A DNA stretch of 64,000 bases from Calamus simplicifolius (taxonomy: Eukaryota; Streptophyta; Magnoliopsida; Arecales; Arecaceae), in assembly GCA_900491605.1 (NCBI GenBank), contig UESW01004377.1, positions 247,971-311,970 on the forward strand. Direction: 5' to 3'. Both the position numbers and the translations under genes were made by a program. Below, in pieces: positions 19,772 through 31,330 of this stretch (the stretch's first letter is position 1; each line of letters starts with the position of its first letter). The notes beneath the pieces are model-generated. The model was not told the DNA's origin and searched no databases. It saw only the letters and a program-made list of their open reading frames with translations.

Positions 19772-22708
19772 TTAAGGGCCGGGAACCACATCAGTTCTGG
19801 AGGAACCCTCGGCTATATCCGTAGAGGTGTGACTAGATTCGCCTTTCTCTAATGCCTTTGCCCCTTCAGCGGCAGTTTGCGATCGTCCTTCAGAAGCTGC
19901 GGCTTCGCTGGGACCCGGGGCGGCACCAGGATCGGTATCAGAGACGTCGACGTATTCATCCTCCTCTTCTCCTTCGGACTCACCGGCATCAGGAGCTTCA
20001 GTATCCAGAAAAGAGAGATCCCATTCCGGGTGCTCACTGGATATCTTGTCTTTGCACTCTTCCATTCCAAGTTGGAAGGAGTCAACGCCGATCGCGTCCC
20101 GTTCTCCCTTGAGTTTGGCGAGCTGCACTTTAGCCTTAGCGACTTGCTTCTCAGCCTCCGCAACTTGAGCCCGCAGAATAGCGTTTTGCTCCTCGAACTC
20201 GCCGGACCGCGCCTCGAGTTCTGAGCTCTTATTGCGGCTAGACATGAGCTCACCTTGGAGAGCCCGATTCTCCAACCCTAACTCTGCTATCTGCAAAACC
20301 AAAATCAGTCGGCATCACAAGAGACCAGCTAAAGAGACTAAAAAGGGGGGGGGGGGGGGGGGGGGGGGAAATAAGACTATACCTCCTCCTCTCGTCTGGC
20401 CAACCTTTTGGCCAACTCCTTGGCCTCACCCCTGGCCCTTGTTCTGTCAGCTCCGACCAGCTCGACCCTCTCCTGGAGAACATTAATCCTTGACTGTTTG
20501 GCTTCGACCTCACCTCGGGCTTGGGATAGCTCGTTGCTCACCCGAGCTATTATCCCTTGGTGCCATTTAGCGCCGTCCCTTAAGTGGCGATTTCACTATC
20601 GCGCCGTTTCAGTCTCCTCCACTTTGCCGAGCATTCTGGTCAGGCGCTTTCTCTCGTCGGCAGCTTCCCTTCCTAGCTGACCCAAACTCTCACTATGTTC
20701 CAGCCGCATCGCCGCCACCTCCGCGGAATGTTTTGACTCAACTCTAGCCAACTCCAGGCACGCGTCTTCATTGTTCGCCAGGAGTCCTTGCAACTCCTCC
20801 ACTTTACGCTTTTGCTTGGATACTTCGGCCAAGGCGACCTGGTGTGCCGCCTTCATCCCCTCCAAACCTCTATTACTAATGGCCATAAGTTCCTCGAACT
20901 TCTCAGACACCTTTAGTCGTGATTGGAGCTCGGCATTGTCTCTCCTGGCCTGAATGCGCCCGTCGCCAAACTCAGACGCCAGCATATCGTCCGAGAAAGC
21001 AAAACACTCTGCAGGGTAAAAAATGAATGAATGAGAGTTAAGTCAGCCAGAATGTATCCGCTACCCAGGAATGACAACTCACCCACGAGGCATAGGCCCG
21101 TGCCATCCTCATCAGGGTCGTATTATCGATATCAGGAAGGAGATGGACACTTTCAGCCACGCCTTGCTGCCCGAACACAGCATCAACCAACTCCAAATCT
21201 GTAAACTTGTCCGCCGAAGGATCTGCACCCGGATACAAGGCCGACCTCATTAAGGCAGAAAATGCCTCCTCAACACCCGCGTTCGAACTACCGGGCTGGT
21301 CATTTCCACCCAAGGAACCAACATGAGCGACCTCCAATGGAGAAGCCTTCAGCTTCCCAGCTTCTTCCATCAGAATTCTGGCTTGAGTCTCCTCAGATAA
21401 CTCGGCCAACCCAAGCGCCAGCCTCCCCAAAATCCTTCTCGAAGGAGTCTCCATCGCGGGACCCTTATCCCGCTGTGATCCCTCTTCCATCGCACCTCCT
21501 TCCATCGCTATCACTTGCGCCTCCCCTGCAGGCTCTGCCGAAGCCTCTATCTGGCCCGCTTCTTGAACTACCGCGGGCGACCCAGCGTCACTACCACTGG
21601 ACTCCCTCGCAGAGAGACCGAGAGGGAGCTCTCCCTGAACCTCATCAGCTGCAGCTGTCCCCTCTCCCTCTCCTGCTGGAGTCAGTAGTGGTCCCACGGA
21701 GGCAGAAGGCCCCCCAGAAATGGCCGCTTCCGCCAGATCTATCACCGGTTCCTCTTTCATAGGGGACGCGGTCAGACGAACCAATGGAGCCTCGTCTGAA
21801 CTATCTGATATCTCCAATATGGGAGGACAAGGGATCGTAGCTGTTCTCCCTGGATCCTCCTTCACCTTTGGCGCTCCTATAATGATTGCTCCGGCGTCTG
21901 GCGCTCCTATAATGAACTATCCGCTATCCACGCCGCTGCTCTCCCCTGGGCGCTTGCCTCTCTTCCTCTTGGTGAGGCTCGACAATGCCGACCTCTTGGC
22001 TACAAGAATGGAACATATGCGATTAAATCCAAACACATTCGTCGGGTAGCATGCAGCAGAAAAAGTAAAAGGGAGGACTCACCTTGCGGGTCCAGGGGCT
22101 AAGCCCGGCAGCGAAGAGGGCCCCTCCGATAACAGATCATTGGCCGAGAATACTTGGCCATTGTGGAGGACGTCCAAATCTCTCTCCTCCTGCTCTAACA
22201 AAACCGGATGCATTTCCACATCCCTAACAAAGCTTCCCCATTTCCGAGGGAAGTCAGAACCAATATTCCCATCAGCGATAATGAATCGACTCTTCCATCC
22301 CTTGATAGAGGACGGCTTATCCACAATCACGTTGAAAGACCTCCGAGGTCCAATATATGGCCACTCCGATTTCCTCCTGGTATCAGATGATAACAAGCAC
22401 GGAAAAGAGGGAGAGTGGCGGCAATCCAGATTTGGTGGCACATTGAGATAAATCCGATGATGCTCCACCAGCTGTTTGGAGCCACCATTGTCGGATAGAT
22501 GTTGTAGTGAGTCATGATCTCCTTCACCAAGGGATGGAGAGGAAAATGGAAGCCTGCTTTCAAGCTGTCTTCATAAACGAAGACCCCGCGAGACCCTATG
22601 TCCAGGCTCTGGCACTCGCAGGACAACATCTGAGGGCATGCCATACCACTGATGAATCCTTCCCACATCCTCAGCAACGATCTCAGAGGCTACATCGTCG
22701 GGGCTCAT
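19772..22708 (-). pseudogene. Spliced antisense gene of gypsy B (gypsy-type domain plus coiled coil)
   Basis: A four-exon gene opposite to the element. Start codon at 22708 (MSPDDVASEIVAEDVGRIHQ). Exons end or begin at canonical sites: 22708-22083, 21999-21083, 21008-20383, 20290-19772. Exon 1 holds a conserved segment (SLKAGFHFPLHPLVKEIM, then YPTMVAPNSWW) like the 'putative gypsy-type transposon' family seen in antisense frames of Tat elements. Exon 2 starts with a basic KRSALSSLTKRKRGKR stretch, then is acidic (ISDSSDEAPLVR). Exons 3-4 are a long coiled coil ending in an acidic tail. A frameshift near 22590 and a TAG in early exon 2 break this copy. E and F carry relatives. Function unknown; possibly DNA- or RNA-binding, by inference only. 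Confidence 0.65.
20345..20368. repeat. Poly-G tract of 24 bases
   Basis: An uninterrupted run of G on the plus strand inside the third intron of the antisense gene (C-rich on the transcribed strand). Its length is likely unstable in copying and in assembly. Confidence 0.9.
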
Positions 22709-22804
22709 CGTCTTTTAGCCGAGAAAAGTACCAGGCGAAACAGCGAGCGTTGCGGGGGGGGGAGACTCTTCAAGAAACAAAACGAGAGAATACTGCAAAC
22801 GAAT

Positions 22805-22814
22805 GTATATATAG
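22805..22814 (-). promoter_or_regulatory. TATA box of the antisense gene in gypsy B
   Basis: GCTATATATAC on the minus strand, about 100 bases before the antisense start at 22708, giving a predicted leader of roughly 70 bases. Homologous positions in E (40078-40084) and F (about 56731-56738) also hold TATA-like words. Confidence 0.6.
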
Positions 22815-23091
22815 CACGGCTACCGCTTTGCTTTCCCACTAAGGAAGCCATCTTGAAAGGATGAGGCGCCTCGCCCCAGGCGTCCGGAACTGCCTCGAAA
22901 AACGCCGTATTAATCAGGATTCGCGATGTGGCGTATTCCCAATCGTCACTCTTGGAGAAGCCTTACCCACAAGGTATGAGGACCCTGCCGCATTAATTAA
23001 AGCATCATTGTACAGGCTATCTAAACCAAATCGCCCCATACAAAGCGTGCCACCTGGACTTATACTCCCTATGCCCAAACCTACGCTTCGA

Positions 23092-23111
23092 ACTAGGGAG
23101 TGGAGGGCATG
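23092..23111 (+). promoter_or_regulatory. Polypurine tract of gypsy B
   Basis: ACTAGGGAGTGGAGGGCATG lies directly before the 3' LTR, the place where plus-strand DNA synthesis would be primed. Gypsy F has the near-identical CTAGGGAGTGAGGGGTATG (on its minus strand) next to its LTR, so the two families are related. Confidence 0.75.
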
Positions 23112-24063
23112 TGTTGAGGGATAAAATCATCATTGCATTAATATCCATGCAAGGAGGCTAAGACCAACCCCTTCCCTTCGTATCTCTCGGGCTTCCATAG
23201 CTCGTCCTCCCCGAGCTCCCATAGCTCGGCTTCCCCGAGCTTCCATAGCTCGTCTCTCTCGAGCTTCTCTAGCTCAGTTTTTCCGAGCTTCCCTAGCTCG
23301 GCTTCCCGAGCTTCCGTAGCTCGTCTTTCCCGAGTTTCCATAGCTCGTCTCTCCCGAGCTTCCGTAGCTCTGCTCTCCCGAGCTCCCATAGCTCGGCTCT
23401 CCCGAGCTTCCTGTAGCTCGTTTCCCCCGAGCCTCCATGGCCCGGCTTCACTGAACGACCCACGATCCAATACCCACCTCTGTGGAACCTGACGTGGGAG
23501 AGCCTAATCCTACTGTAACAGCATCCTAGGCAAGGAATCATGCTGAGAAGTGGTCTAGAACCTATCAAGGCTACCTGGGACCTACACACCTACCAGATCT
23601 CAAGCCATCAAGGAGCTCTCCTAACCGTTGATCCCCTAACGGACAAGATATGGATCCCAACAGCCCCACAACGGCCTGATTCGATCTACCCCCGTATCCT
23701 AACAACCTCTGAACCTTTCCGAAGACGCTCAAGATCCAGGTGACAGCCTATAAGTATCACGCTCATGGATTTCCTCAGGTACGCACGCGCTCACACCCTC
23801 ACTCCCACTCTCCTGCTCTCCTGCTGCTCGTCGGTGCTCTCGCCCTCCTAGAGCTCCCGATTGGTCGCCCCCAGAGAGACTCCCCGGAGAGATCCACCTC
23901 CCCGTTTTCTGATTGATCGCCGATTTTCTCCCACTGACTTGAGCATCGGAGGGTCTTCCGCGGAGGGCCACCCCCAATGCCTCTCGCGCGAGGACTTGTG
24001 TGCAGGTCCGCCCCCCTGGAGATCGACTGCGCCCGAGTTGGAGGACGGATCCCAGCGGCAACA
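23112..24063 (+). repeat. 3' LTR of gypsy B
   Basis: 952 bp, TGTTGAGGGATAAAATC to GGCAACA. Shorter than the 5' copy mainly in the CTCGG/CCGAG minisatellite (about 23178-23430). TATA candidate CTATAAGTA lies at about 23746-23756. Followed by the TAACA duplication and the displaced start of copia A gag. Confidence 0.88.
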
Positions 24064-24068
24064 TAACA

Positions 24069-24225
24069 TATAGAAGATTTTTAATGCCATGAGTAAGAAC
24101 TTGAGTTTGTCTTGTCACCGTGTGAAATTGGTGTCATCAAAATGATCCAATCTTACAAGGTCTTGGTTTATGAGTTTGATGGTAGATACGGTAGTCTCGG
24201 TCTCCATTCAGATAACATTTGAGAT
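24069..24225 (-). pseudogene. Copia A gag, N-terminal part
   Basis: N-terminus of the copia A gag, separated from the rest by gypsy B. On the minus strand a possible start codon lies at 24207, followed by DLVRLDHFDDTNFTR, a well-conserved copia gag N-terminal motif. The codon after TNFTR is TGA where the family has tryptophan (TGG), so the copy was already dead or died by a point change. The putative primer-binding site just upstream is a poor match to the usual TGGTATCAGAGC. Confidence 0.7.
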
Positions 24226-24625
24226 TGTTGAGAATTTGAAGAAAGGAAGAAGAGATAGAGATAAGGATTAAAACCGAGAGAGATGAAGATATGAATATGA
24301 ACTGAGGCTTGAACACGATTGAATCGCTGTCCTCAATGCTATTTGCTCTCTTTGGAATGCTTTTTGAGCCAACCATAAATACGTTTGCAAGATTTTAACA
24401 AGCCTTGATCAAGGGTGCATAAAAGCATTAATGTACCCTTGATCGTAGGAAATATATATAGATTTTCTAGAATGTATTAAAAATGAATGATGCGGTCTGG
24501 GACTCATTAATTCATCAGAGTGCCGCGATACTTCGTAATAATTTTTTCTATTGTGAGAATCACTGTGAGAGAGTCCGCAACTCTCACCGAAACATTGCTT
24601 AGTTTAATGCGAACAAAACCCAACA
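24226..24625 (-). repeat. 5' LTR of copia A
   Basis: Plus-strand ends are TGTTGAGAATTTG and CCCAACA. It is homologous throughout to 1341-1743 and is followed by the duplication AGTTC (24626-24630). A TATA-rich segment on the minus strand lies near 24449-24459 and is a candidate promoter TATA box. Confidence 0.85.
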
Positions 24626-24630
24626 AGTTC

Positions 24631-25090
24631 TGCATAAGGAAAAAGAATGGGAATAAATCTATCTGCTCCATATATCTCTATGTAGCATAATCTACATTAT
24701 AACAAAAAACATATGAGCAAAACTTGATGTAAAAAAGCCATCTCATCAATTTTCTCCACAAAAAATATAAAATGTTGAAGAAGGAATTTCCAGGTACAAG
24801 GTATCATACATCCATAAGCAATCAATGGAAATATTGTATCACTATCAATTTATCAAACAACCATTAAAGGAAAAAATATCAAATATTGAAAAAGGAATTT
24901 CTAAGTATGGGTTATCATACATATCAAAATAATAAGTTATATAAATCTTCATCCACCAAGAAAGATTTTTTTTTTTAAAATGATTTGATTAAGAAAAAAT
25001 CTAAAAGAAATACTAAGACTTGGAACTTTGTGAGTATGTATGTCTCAAGAAGAAAACAGCAAGGTTAACTAAGATGTTATAATAATGCAT
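24631..25090. other. AT-rich segment between copia A and copia C
   Basis: No gene seen. Two diverged copies of a roughly 60-base segment lie at about 24770-24829 and 24867-24925 (both contain AAGGAATTTC and TATCATACAT). It may be the remains of the deleted 3' half of copia C, but no RT or RNase H motif is visible. Confidence 0.4.
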
Positions 25091-25651
25091 GATATTCCAT
25101 TCTCAATCAAGTGGTCCTTAAATTCATAATCTAGGTACCCTCCTCCTCAATCAGATCGAAGAGTTTTAATTGATTTACTGAGTTATTTTTCTACTTTAGC
25201 ATAGAATTTTGAACTTTTCAAAGGCCTCGAATTTTCTTTGCATCAGGTATGCATATCCATATCTTGAATAATCATCAATAAATATGATAAAATATTCATA
25301 GCCCTCTCTAGATTTAACGTTCAAAGGCCCACATACATCAGTATGTATGATCTCTAAAGGTGCTTTTGTTCTTTCATCTTTTGCTGAAAATGGTCTTTTG
25401 CTCATTTTTCCTTCTAGACAGGATTCATAGATTGGTAGAGTACCAACTCTTAGCTCTCTTAAATGATCATCCTTTACTAGTCTTTCTATTTTATCTATAT
25501 TAATGTGACCAAGCCTCAAATGCCATAAATACATGTCATTGTTATTTAGGGGTTGGTTGAGCGACTTTAAACATTTTGGTTTGAAGTAAGTTGTTGAAAA
25601 TTGGTTTAACAAAATATGGACCATTTTCAACATACCCAGAACAAATATCAT
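25090..25651 (-). pseudogene. Copia C integrase (partial)
   Basis: The frame 25196-25651 shows the pre-integrase zinc finger region (LWHLRLGHINIDKIERLV, then CLEGKMSKRPF) and the core with PLEIIHTDVCGPLNVKS (first D) and YFIIFIDDYSRYGYAYLM. The next block (a TLRSD-like word) continues below 25196 in another frame and then decays by about 25090. The catalytic E region is missing. Truncated integrase, not functional. Confidence 0.8.
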
Positions 25652-25980
25652 TCTATTCTTATAAATTGAAACAAAATCAATACTAAAAAAATAGAAATAA
25701 ATTGTTCATGCAACATTGAAATCGAAATCAAATTCTGTTTAAAATCCAAAATATAATAGACATTGTTCAAAAATAAATATTTATTATTAGCAAATGACAG
25801 TCGTACTATCCCTACTGCTGTCGCTGGCACCTTTTCTTCACTGCCTACTCTAATCGTGAAATCTCCCACTTGAAGATCCTGGACAGACTCAAGCATCTGC
25901 AAAGAAACACAAACATGGTTAGATGCTTTTGAATCAATAATCCAGCTTGAGAAATCATTCTCAACTAAGCATGTTTCCAT
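25648..25980 (-). pseudogene. Copia C protease region
   Basis: Starts LVENDFSSWIIDSKASNHVC, the copia protease active-site context, but with D-S-K where catalysis needs D-S-G or D-T-G. The flanking blocks (VGIVRLSFANNKYLFLNNVY, then NLISISML) are intact. The changed glycine makes activity unlikely, unless the base is a sequencing error. Confidence 0.75.
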
Positions 25981-25991
25981 GACTAGTAAAT

Positions 25992-26475
25992 CTAATTTAC
26001 CTTGTTTCTTTTCTGTTTCAGCTCATCAAGGTGCTTTTTACAGTTCCTTTTCCAATGGTCGTCTTGATGACAGTGGAAACACTTTCCTTTAGGTTTAGGC
26101 TGAGCAGCCTTTTCCTTTTTCTTCTGGATCTTCTTGTTGTTGTCCTTTTGCTTCCCCACATTCTTCTTCTTCTTTTTCTTTGAAAAAGAAGGCTTTTCCT
26201 TAGCTGTATTAGCTTCAGCAACATTTGTCTTACCACTCTTATCATCTATAAGGGTCTCATAAATTTGTAGCTCATTCAAGAATTCAGTCAGATTACACTT
26301 TTTATGATTCATAATGTAATTAGTCCTGAATTGAAGAAAAATGGGAGATAGTGTCTCCAGAATTATGCCAACCTAAGTCTTTTCATCAATTTTAGCTTCA
26401 TTGATTTTAGCCTCATTAAAATGATTGACCATTTTGAGGACGTGCTCACGAACAAAAGAACCATTCTTCATTTTT
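25992..26475 (-). pseudogene. Copia C gag, C-terminal part
   Basis: Nucleocapsid end of gag. Minus-strand sequence from 26475 reads MKNGSFVREHVLKMVNHFNE, typical of the copia gag capsid segment. The frame 25992-26312 follows with NLTEFLNELQIYE, a lysine-rich stretch and one CCHC knuckle (CFHCHQDDHWKRNC). At 26476 the frame is cut by copia D and continues at 36187. Confidence 0.82.
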
Positions 26476-28026
26476 GTTGACCCAATAATTGATTTTGATG
26501 ATTAACAAAAGACATGAGTATATTCATTATATTTCTGATAAATTTAAGAAGTGTTTCAGGCATTGAGAATGTTTAATCAGTCAAAAGGTATAAGGAAATA
26601 AGTTTTGAATCGAATTTTAATGAAAATTATTTAAGTTCAGAACTTAGAGTCGACACCTCAACTGTCCGGAGCTGACCCCAGGGCGTATCGAAACTTTTCT
26701 AGAATTTTGGCACGGTCTGGAGTCGACACCTAGAGTTTCGAGCTGACTCCAACCTGAGCTACAGAGAAGTAGTTTCTGTGTTAGTTTTTGGAGCCGACAC
26801 CTGGAGTTCGGGAGCCGACACCTGAGAGTTGCGGAGCCAACACCTGAGTTTCTGGAGCCGACTCTAACCTAAGTACAGAGAGCATATTTTTTGGACATAG
26901 TTAGAGTCACACCTTTGAAATCTGGAGCCGACTCCCGAAGGCGCCGAGCTGACACTTAACTTTTTCAGAGCCGACTCCTTAACGAACTTCTTATTACTAT
27001 TTTTGGACACCCCGTCTTGGAGCCGACACCTGAAAGTTGGAGCCGACTCCAACCTATTAGGAACGGATTTTCAAATGTCAGAACAGATTCCAACAGTAAT
27101 ATTTTTTCCACATAATCTCTAATGGGTATTTTTCTTGTGTGTAGAAGCAATCCAACTATTCTATAACGGCTATATTTTCACCTAAACTTGGATTAAGAGA
27201 TCTATAAAAAGAGAGAACCGTCCGTTTGAAAAAGAGGAGAAAAAATCGAGAAAAATACTTAGTGAAAAAGAGAGAGAAATCAAGAGGAAAGACTCAGAGC
27301 TCAAATCCATCAATCCTAGAGAGTTCAAAGAGAAATCCAAAGCACTCAAAGTTCAAAATCAAGGAATTCTCAAGCAAAATGAAGAAAGCAAAAGCCCTAT
27401 TTCTCTCCAACTTCTCCACTGTGATTTTTGTGAAGAATCTGAGCTGAGGCCTGATTTAATCTTTCAAAGGCAAAGAGAAAAGAGGAAAAGAAGAAAAGCA
27501 CACATCCAAATTGCTTCAAACAGGCTTTTCTTACCTTTGTTTATTTAATTGCATATTTGCTCATTTAAGGAGCTATTTTGTATTCAAAACTCTATTTTTT
27601 TTTGTTGTTTGCTAATTCAATCAGGGGATTGAATTAGTGAAGGTAGTGTACCTGGGACAAGCTAAGGATAGCTTATGGTTGGGTTTTATGCTGGTGAGCC
27701 GAAAAACCAACTGGGTTCGTTGTGACCCGGAAAAATAACAAGTTTGGGTTGTGAGTTTGTAAAATAACTCGCATGTAATCAAGTGGATTATAGTGTGGAC
27801 CCAAGTGCTGCTTGGGAGTGGACGTAGGTGTTGGATACACCGAACCACTACAAAATCTTTATGTTTATCGTGCTTTGTCTCTCTCTCTCTATCTCATTTA
27901 TTTGTGCCTAGCATTTATCTATACATTGCACTCAAGTACTTTCAGATCAAAGTACTTAGTTTTAAAGTGTTAAAATTTTTAAGAACCCAATTCACCCCCC
28001 CTCTTGGGTTGCCATCTGGGCCAACA
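26476..28026 (+). repeat. 5' LTR of copia D
   Basis: 1551 bp, TGTTGACCC to CCAACA. TATA box TATAAAAA at 27203-27210. Between about 26647 and 27060 it contains many copies of GGAGTCGACACC and GGAGCCGACTCC, near-palindromes centred on GTCGAC or CCGACT. Overlapping open frames on both strands in the R/U5 part (27226-27447 and others) have no family features. Confidence 0.9.
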
Positions 28027-28028
28027 AT

Positions 28029-28040
28029 TGGTATCAGAGC
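28029..28040 (+). promoter_or_regulatory. Primer-binding site of copia D
   Basis: TGGTATCAGAGC, the exact complement of the initiator methionine tRNA 3' end used by most plant copia elements, two bases after the LTR. Confidence 0.92.
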
Positions 28041-28088
28041 TAGTGCTCATTTTTAGTTTGATCCAACGATCAAGAGTCAAAGATCTAA

Positions 28089-29720
28089 ATGGCAGCTCAA
28101 GCTGGATCTTCATTTGCTGAAGGTCAATCTACAAATAGACCTCCTTTATTTAATGGAACAAATTATGGATGTTGGAAAGCTAGAATGAAAATTTTTATTC
28201 AAGCTTTAGATTATGAACTATGGAGTGTAATCATTAATGGACCAAGCATACCCACACACTTAGTAGATGGTTCAATAGTTCCTAAACCTGAAAGGGATTA
28301 GAATAAGAACGATAGAAAATGGCTCAGCTTAATGCAAAAGCCATGAATGTTTTATATTGTGCTTTAGATGCTAATAAATTTAATAGAATTTCTACATGTA
28401 TTTTTGTAAAAGAAATCTGGGATAGATTAGAAGTTACCTATGAGGGTACTAATCAAGTAAAAGAATCAAAAATTAATATTCTAGTGTACAAATATGAATT
28501 GTTTAGCATGGAACAAAATGAAGCTATCATATGTATGTACACTAGATTCACTGATATTGTGAATGGTCTAAAAAGTCTTGGTAAGACCTATGCTAATTCT
28601 GATTTGGTGCGTAAAATTCTTAGGTTTCTTCCAAGGTCATGGGAAGCAAAGGTGACTGCAATCCAAGAAGCCAAGGACCTTAATACCTTACCTTTGGAGG
28701 AGCTACTTGGATCATTGATGACCCATGAATTAACAATGAAGCAGCATATAGAGAAAGACGTCAAGAAGAAGGGAACTATTGCTCTTAAGGCTGCAGAAAT
28801 TGAGGAAAGCAGCAGTGAGGATGAAGATGATGAGACTGCTCTCCTAGCTAAGAAATTTAAGAAATTTATGCAAAGAAGGAGACCCTTCCATAGGAGAAAG
28901 TTTGGAACAAAAATGGAAGGAGAAAAAGAAAAAGAGAAGGACAAGGATAAGGAAAAAGAACCCCTCATATGTTATGAATGTAAGAAACTGGGGCACTTCA
29001 GATATGACTGTCCTCAATTGAAGAAAGCTTACAAAAGAAGAAGAAGGCTTATGTTGCAATATGGAGTGACAATGAAGAATCCTCTTCCGAGGAAGAACAA
29101 AAGGAAGTTGCAAACATTTGCTTTATGGCAAAAGAAGATGATTAGGTAAGTTCTGAACATTTGAAGAATTATTTGATGCATTTAATGAATTAGTTAATGA
29201 TTTTAAAGTTTTTTTTTAAAAAGCAAATATTTAAAAACTAAAAATGCAAATCTGCTTAAAGAGAATAATAAATTAGCTCTAGAAATTAAAGACTTGAAAT
29301 CTGAAAAAGAAGATGTTGCAAAAGAAAAGGAATTGGTTTCAAATGAGAACCTTAATCTAAAGAAAGAGGTTGATAAATATAATGATATAGTTGATAGATT
29401 TACCTTAAGTTCTACAAAATTAAATGATTCTAGATAGTCAAAAGGCTATTTTGATAAGGCAGGATTAGGATATAATCCTCTTAGAAAGAAAAAATCCTTG
29501 AAAAATATCTTTATATGTGCTGGCCAATCACCTAATATTACTTGTTTCAAATGTGGTTTAAAAGGACATAAATCATATGAATTTAATATTAAAAAACTAG
29601 CAAAAATTTAAAAATTAAAGGAAAGAAAATATGGGTTCCGAAAGGAACAATCCTTATTGCTACTAACCATGAAGGACCCAAGAAAGCTTGGGTACCTAAA
29701 CAGAAAGTTTGATCATTTTG
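28089..29720 (+). pseudogene. Copia D gag (broken)
   Basis: Starts at 28089 (MAAQAGSSFAEGQSTNRPPL) with the conserved FNGTNYGCWKARMKIFIQA block. A TAG after KPERD (about 28300) interrupts it, and 28319-29149 continues (capsid helices, then KKFMQRRRPFHRRKF, then CCHC knuckle CYECKKLGHFRYDC). A coiled-coil stretch (about 29170-29440) and a second knuckle-like CFKCGLKGHKSYEF (about 29540-29590, last C lost) follow. This two-knuckle plan matches copia G, where it is less damaged. Confidence 0.85.
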
Positions 29721-29729
29721 CAGGAGTGT

Positions 29730-31330
29730 CTTGCAGCTCAAAATGAAAGTGGTATCTTGATAGCGGCTGTTTAAGGCACATGATGGGTGACAAGGAGCAA
29801 TTCATCACCTTGAAGATAAAAGAGGAGGAGTTGTTACTTTTGGAGATAATGGCAAAGGTCAAATCATGGGCCTTGGTAAAATTCAAATAACTCCATCCAC
29901 TTTTATTGAAAATATTTTATATGTTGAAGGATTAAAATAATTTAATTAGTATTAGCCAATTGTGTGATAAAGGTTTCAAAGTTTCCTTTGAAGCTTCTAT
30001 TTGCACTATTTCTAATCCCATAGATAATAGCATTATATTTATTGGTAATAGAAATGGCAATGTATACTTAATTGATTTAGACAATTTGTCTACTAGTAAT
30101 CATTGCTTAGTTGCTAATAATGCAAATGTAAATGAGATTGGATGGCTATGGCATCGTAGATTAGGTCATGCAAGCACACACTTAATTTCAAAATTAATAA
30201 GAATGGATTTGGTTAAAGGACTTCCAAAGTTGGATTTTGAAAATAACAGAATTTGTGATGCATGTCAATTTGAAAACAAACTAGAAACTCTTTCAAATCT
30301 AAAAATGTTTTTCCACTTCTAGGCCACTAGAGCTACTTCACATGGACCTTTTTGGACCTACTAGAACCACTAGTCTAGGAGGAAAGAAATATGGTCTTGT
30401 GATAGTAGATGATTATTCTAGATTCACTTGGGTATTATTTTTGGCTCACAAGGATGAGACTTTCTCGATATTTTGAAATTCTTCAAGAAAGTCACTAATG
30501 AGAAAAACAACACCATAGTGTCTCTTAGAAGTGATCATGGCAAAATTTGAAAATCACTTATTTAAAAATTTTGCATTGAACATGGCATTCATCATAATTT
30601 TTCTGCACCTAGAACACCACAACAAAATGGAGTCGTAGAAAGAAAGAATAGGACTTTAGAAGACATGGCCCGTACCATGCTATGTGAAAGCCAACTCCCA
30701 AAGTACTTCTGGCGGAAGCCATAAACACGACATGTTACATCCTTAATAGAGCTTTAATTAGGCCAATCCTTAAGAAAACTCCGTATGAACTATGGCATGA
30801 TAGGAAACCTAATATTAGTTATTTTCATGCATTTGGTTGTAAATGTTTCATTCATAATAATGGTAAGGACAACTTAGAAAAATTGATGCAAAATCTGATG
30901 AAGGCATATTCTTAGGATATTCAACAACTAGTAAAGCCTATAGAGTATTTAACAAAAGAAACTTAATTGTAGAAGAATCTATTCATGTAGTTTTTGATGA
31001 ATCTTTAGCATCAAGTTCAGAAAAGATTGATGATGAGGAAGATACAAATTTGCTAGAAAGAGATATTGAAAAATTGAATATAGATGTATCTTCAGATCAT
31101 GAACAAGAAGCTAAAGATGATGATTCTCCTAGGGTCGATGTTATTGATACTAATCATAATGATGTAGATCTTCCTAGAGATTGAGATATGCCTATGGTCA
31201 TCCAAAGGAATTGATTATAGGTGATCCATCTCAAAGGAGTAAGAACTAGATCATCTATGAGAAATATCAATAATCATCTTGCATTTGTATCTCAAATAGA
31301 ACCTAAAACTGTTGAAGAAGCTGAAAAAGA
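29730..31330 (+). pseudogene. Copia D protease and integrase (broken)
   Basis: Protease: KWYLDSGC context near 29748, then the GDNGKG block. The pre-integrase part lies in 29960-30322 (WLWHRRLGHASTHLISKL, CDACQF). Integrase core follows at about 30330-30740 in several frames (LLHMDLFGPTRTTS, VDDYSRFTW, LRSDHG, PRTPQQNGVVERKN), so all three catalytic blocks can be found but not in one frame. The C-terminal FHAFGCKCF-type block lies near 30815-30850. Confidence 0.82.

Larger units (their letters stand above)
5877..24063 (+). mobile_element. Gypsy element B (Ty3/gypsy, Tat type, plus strand), 18.2 kb
   Basis: A very long Ty3/gypsy element with LTRs at 5877-6875 and 23112-24063, both running TGTTGAGGG to CAACA, and target duplications TAACA at 5872-5876 and 24064-24068. 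Coding order is gag, protease, RT, RNase H, a second archaeal-type RNase H, integrase. This dual RNase H set is the mark of the plant Tat lineage (Grande, Retand, Ogre). Integrase ends at 12326, leaving 10.8 kb before the 3' LTR, filled by tandem arrays, antisense genes and a hAT insertion. Stops and frameshifts disable the sense genes. Confidence 0.92.
1341..24625 (-). mobile_element. Copia element A (Ty1/copia, minus strand), split by gypsy B
   Basis: A complete but decayed Ty1/copia retrotransposon. Two LTRs of about 400 bp (1341-1743 and 24226-24625) are flanked by the five-base duplication AGTTC at 1336-1340 and 24626-24630. With gypsy B removed, the internal region is about 4.3 kb, normal for an autonomous copia. 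It reads gag, protease, integrase, reverse transcriptase, RNase H from high to low coordinates, the copia order. The gag frame is cut at 5876/24069 by gypsy B, so A is older than B. Stops and frameshifts occur in every domain, so it is not autonomous now. Confidence 0.9.

Noticed and set aside
28588..28968. Minus-strand frame of 126 residues opposite copia D gag
   Set aside because: Shadow of the lysine/glutamate-rich gag coding strand.
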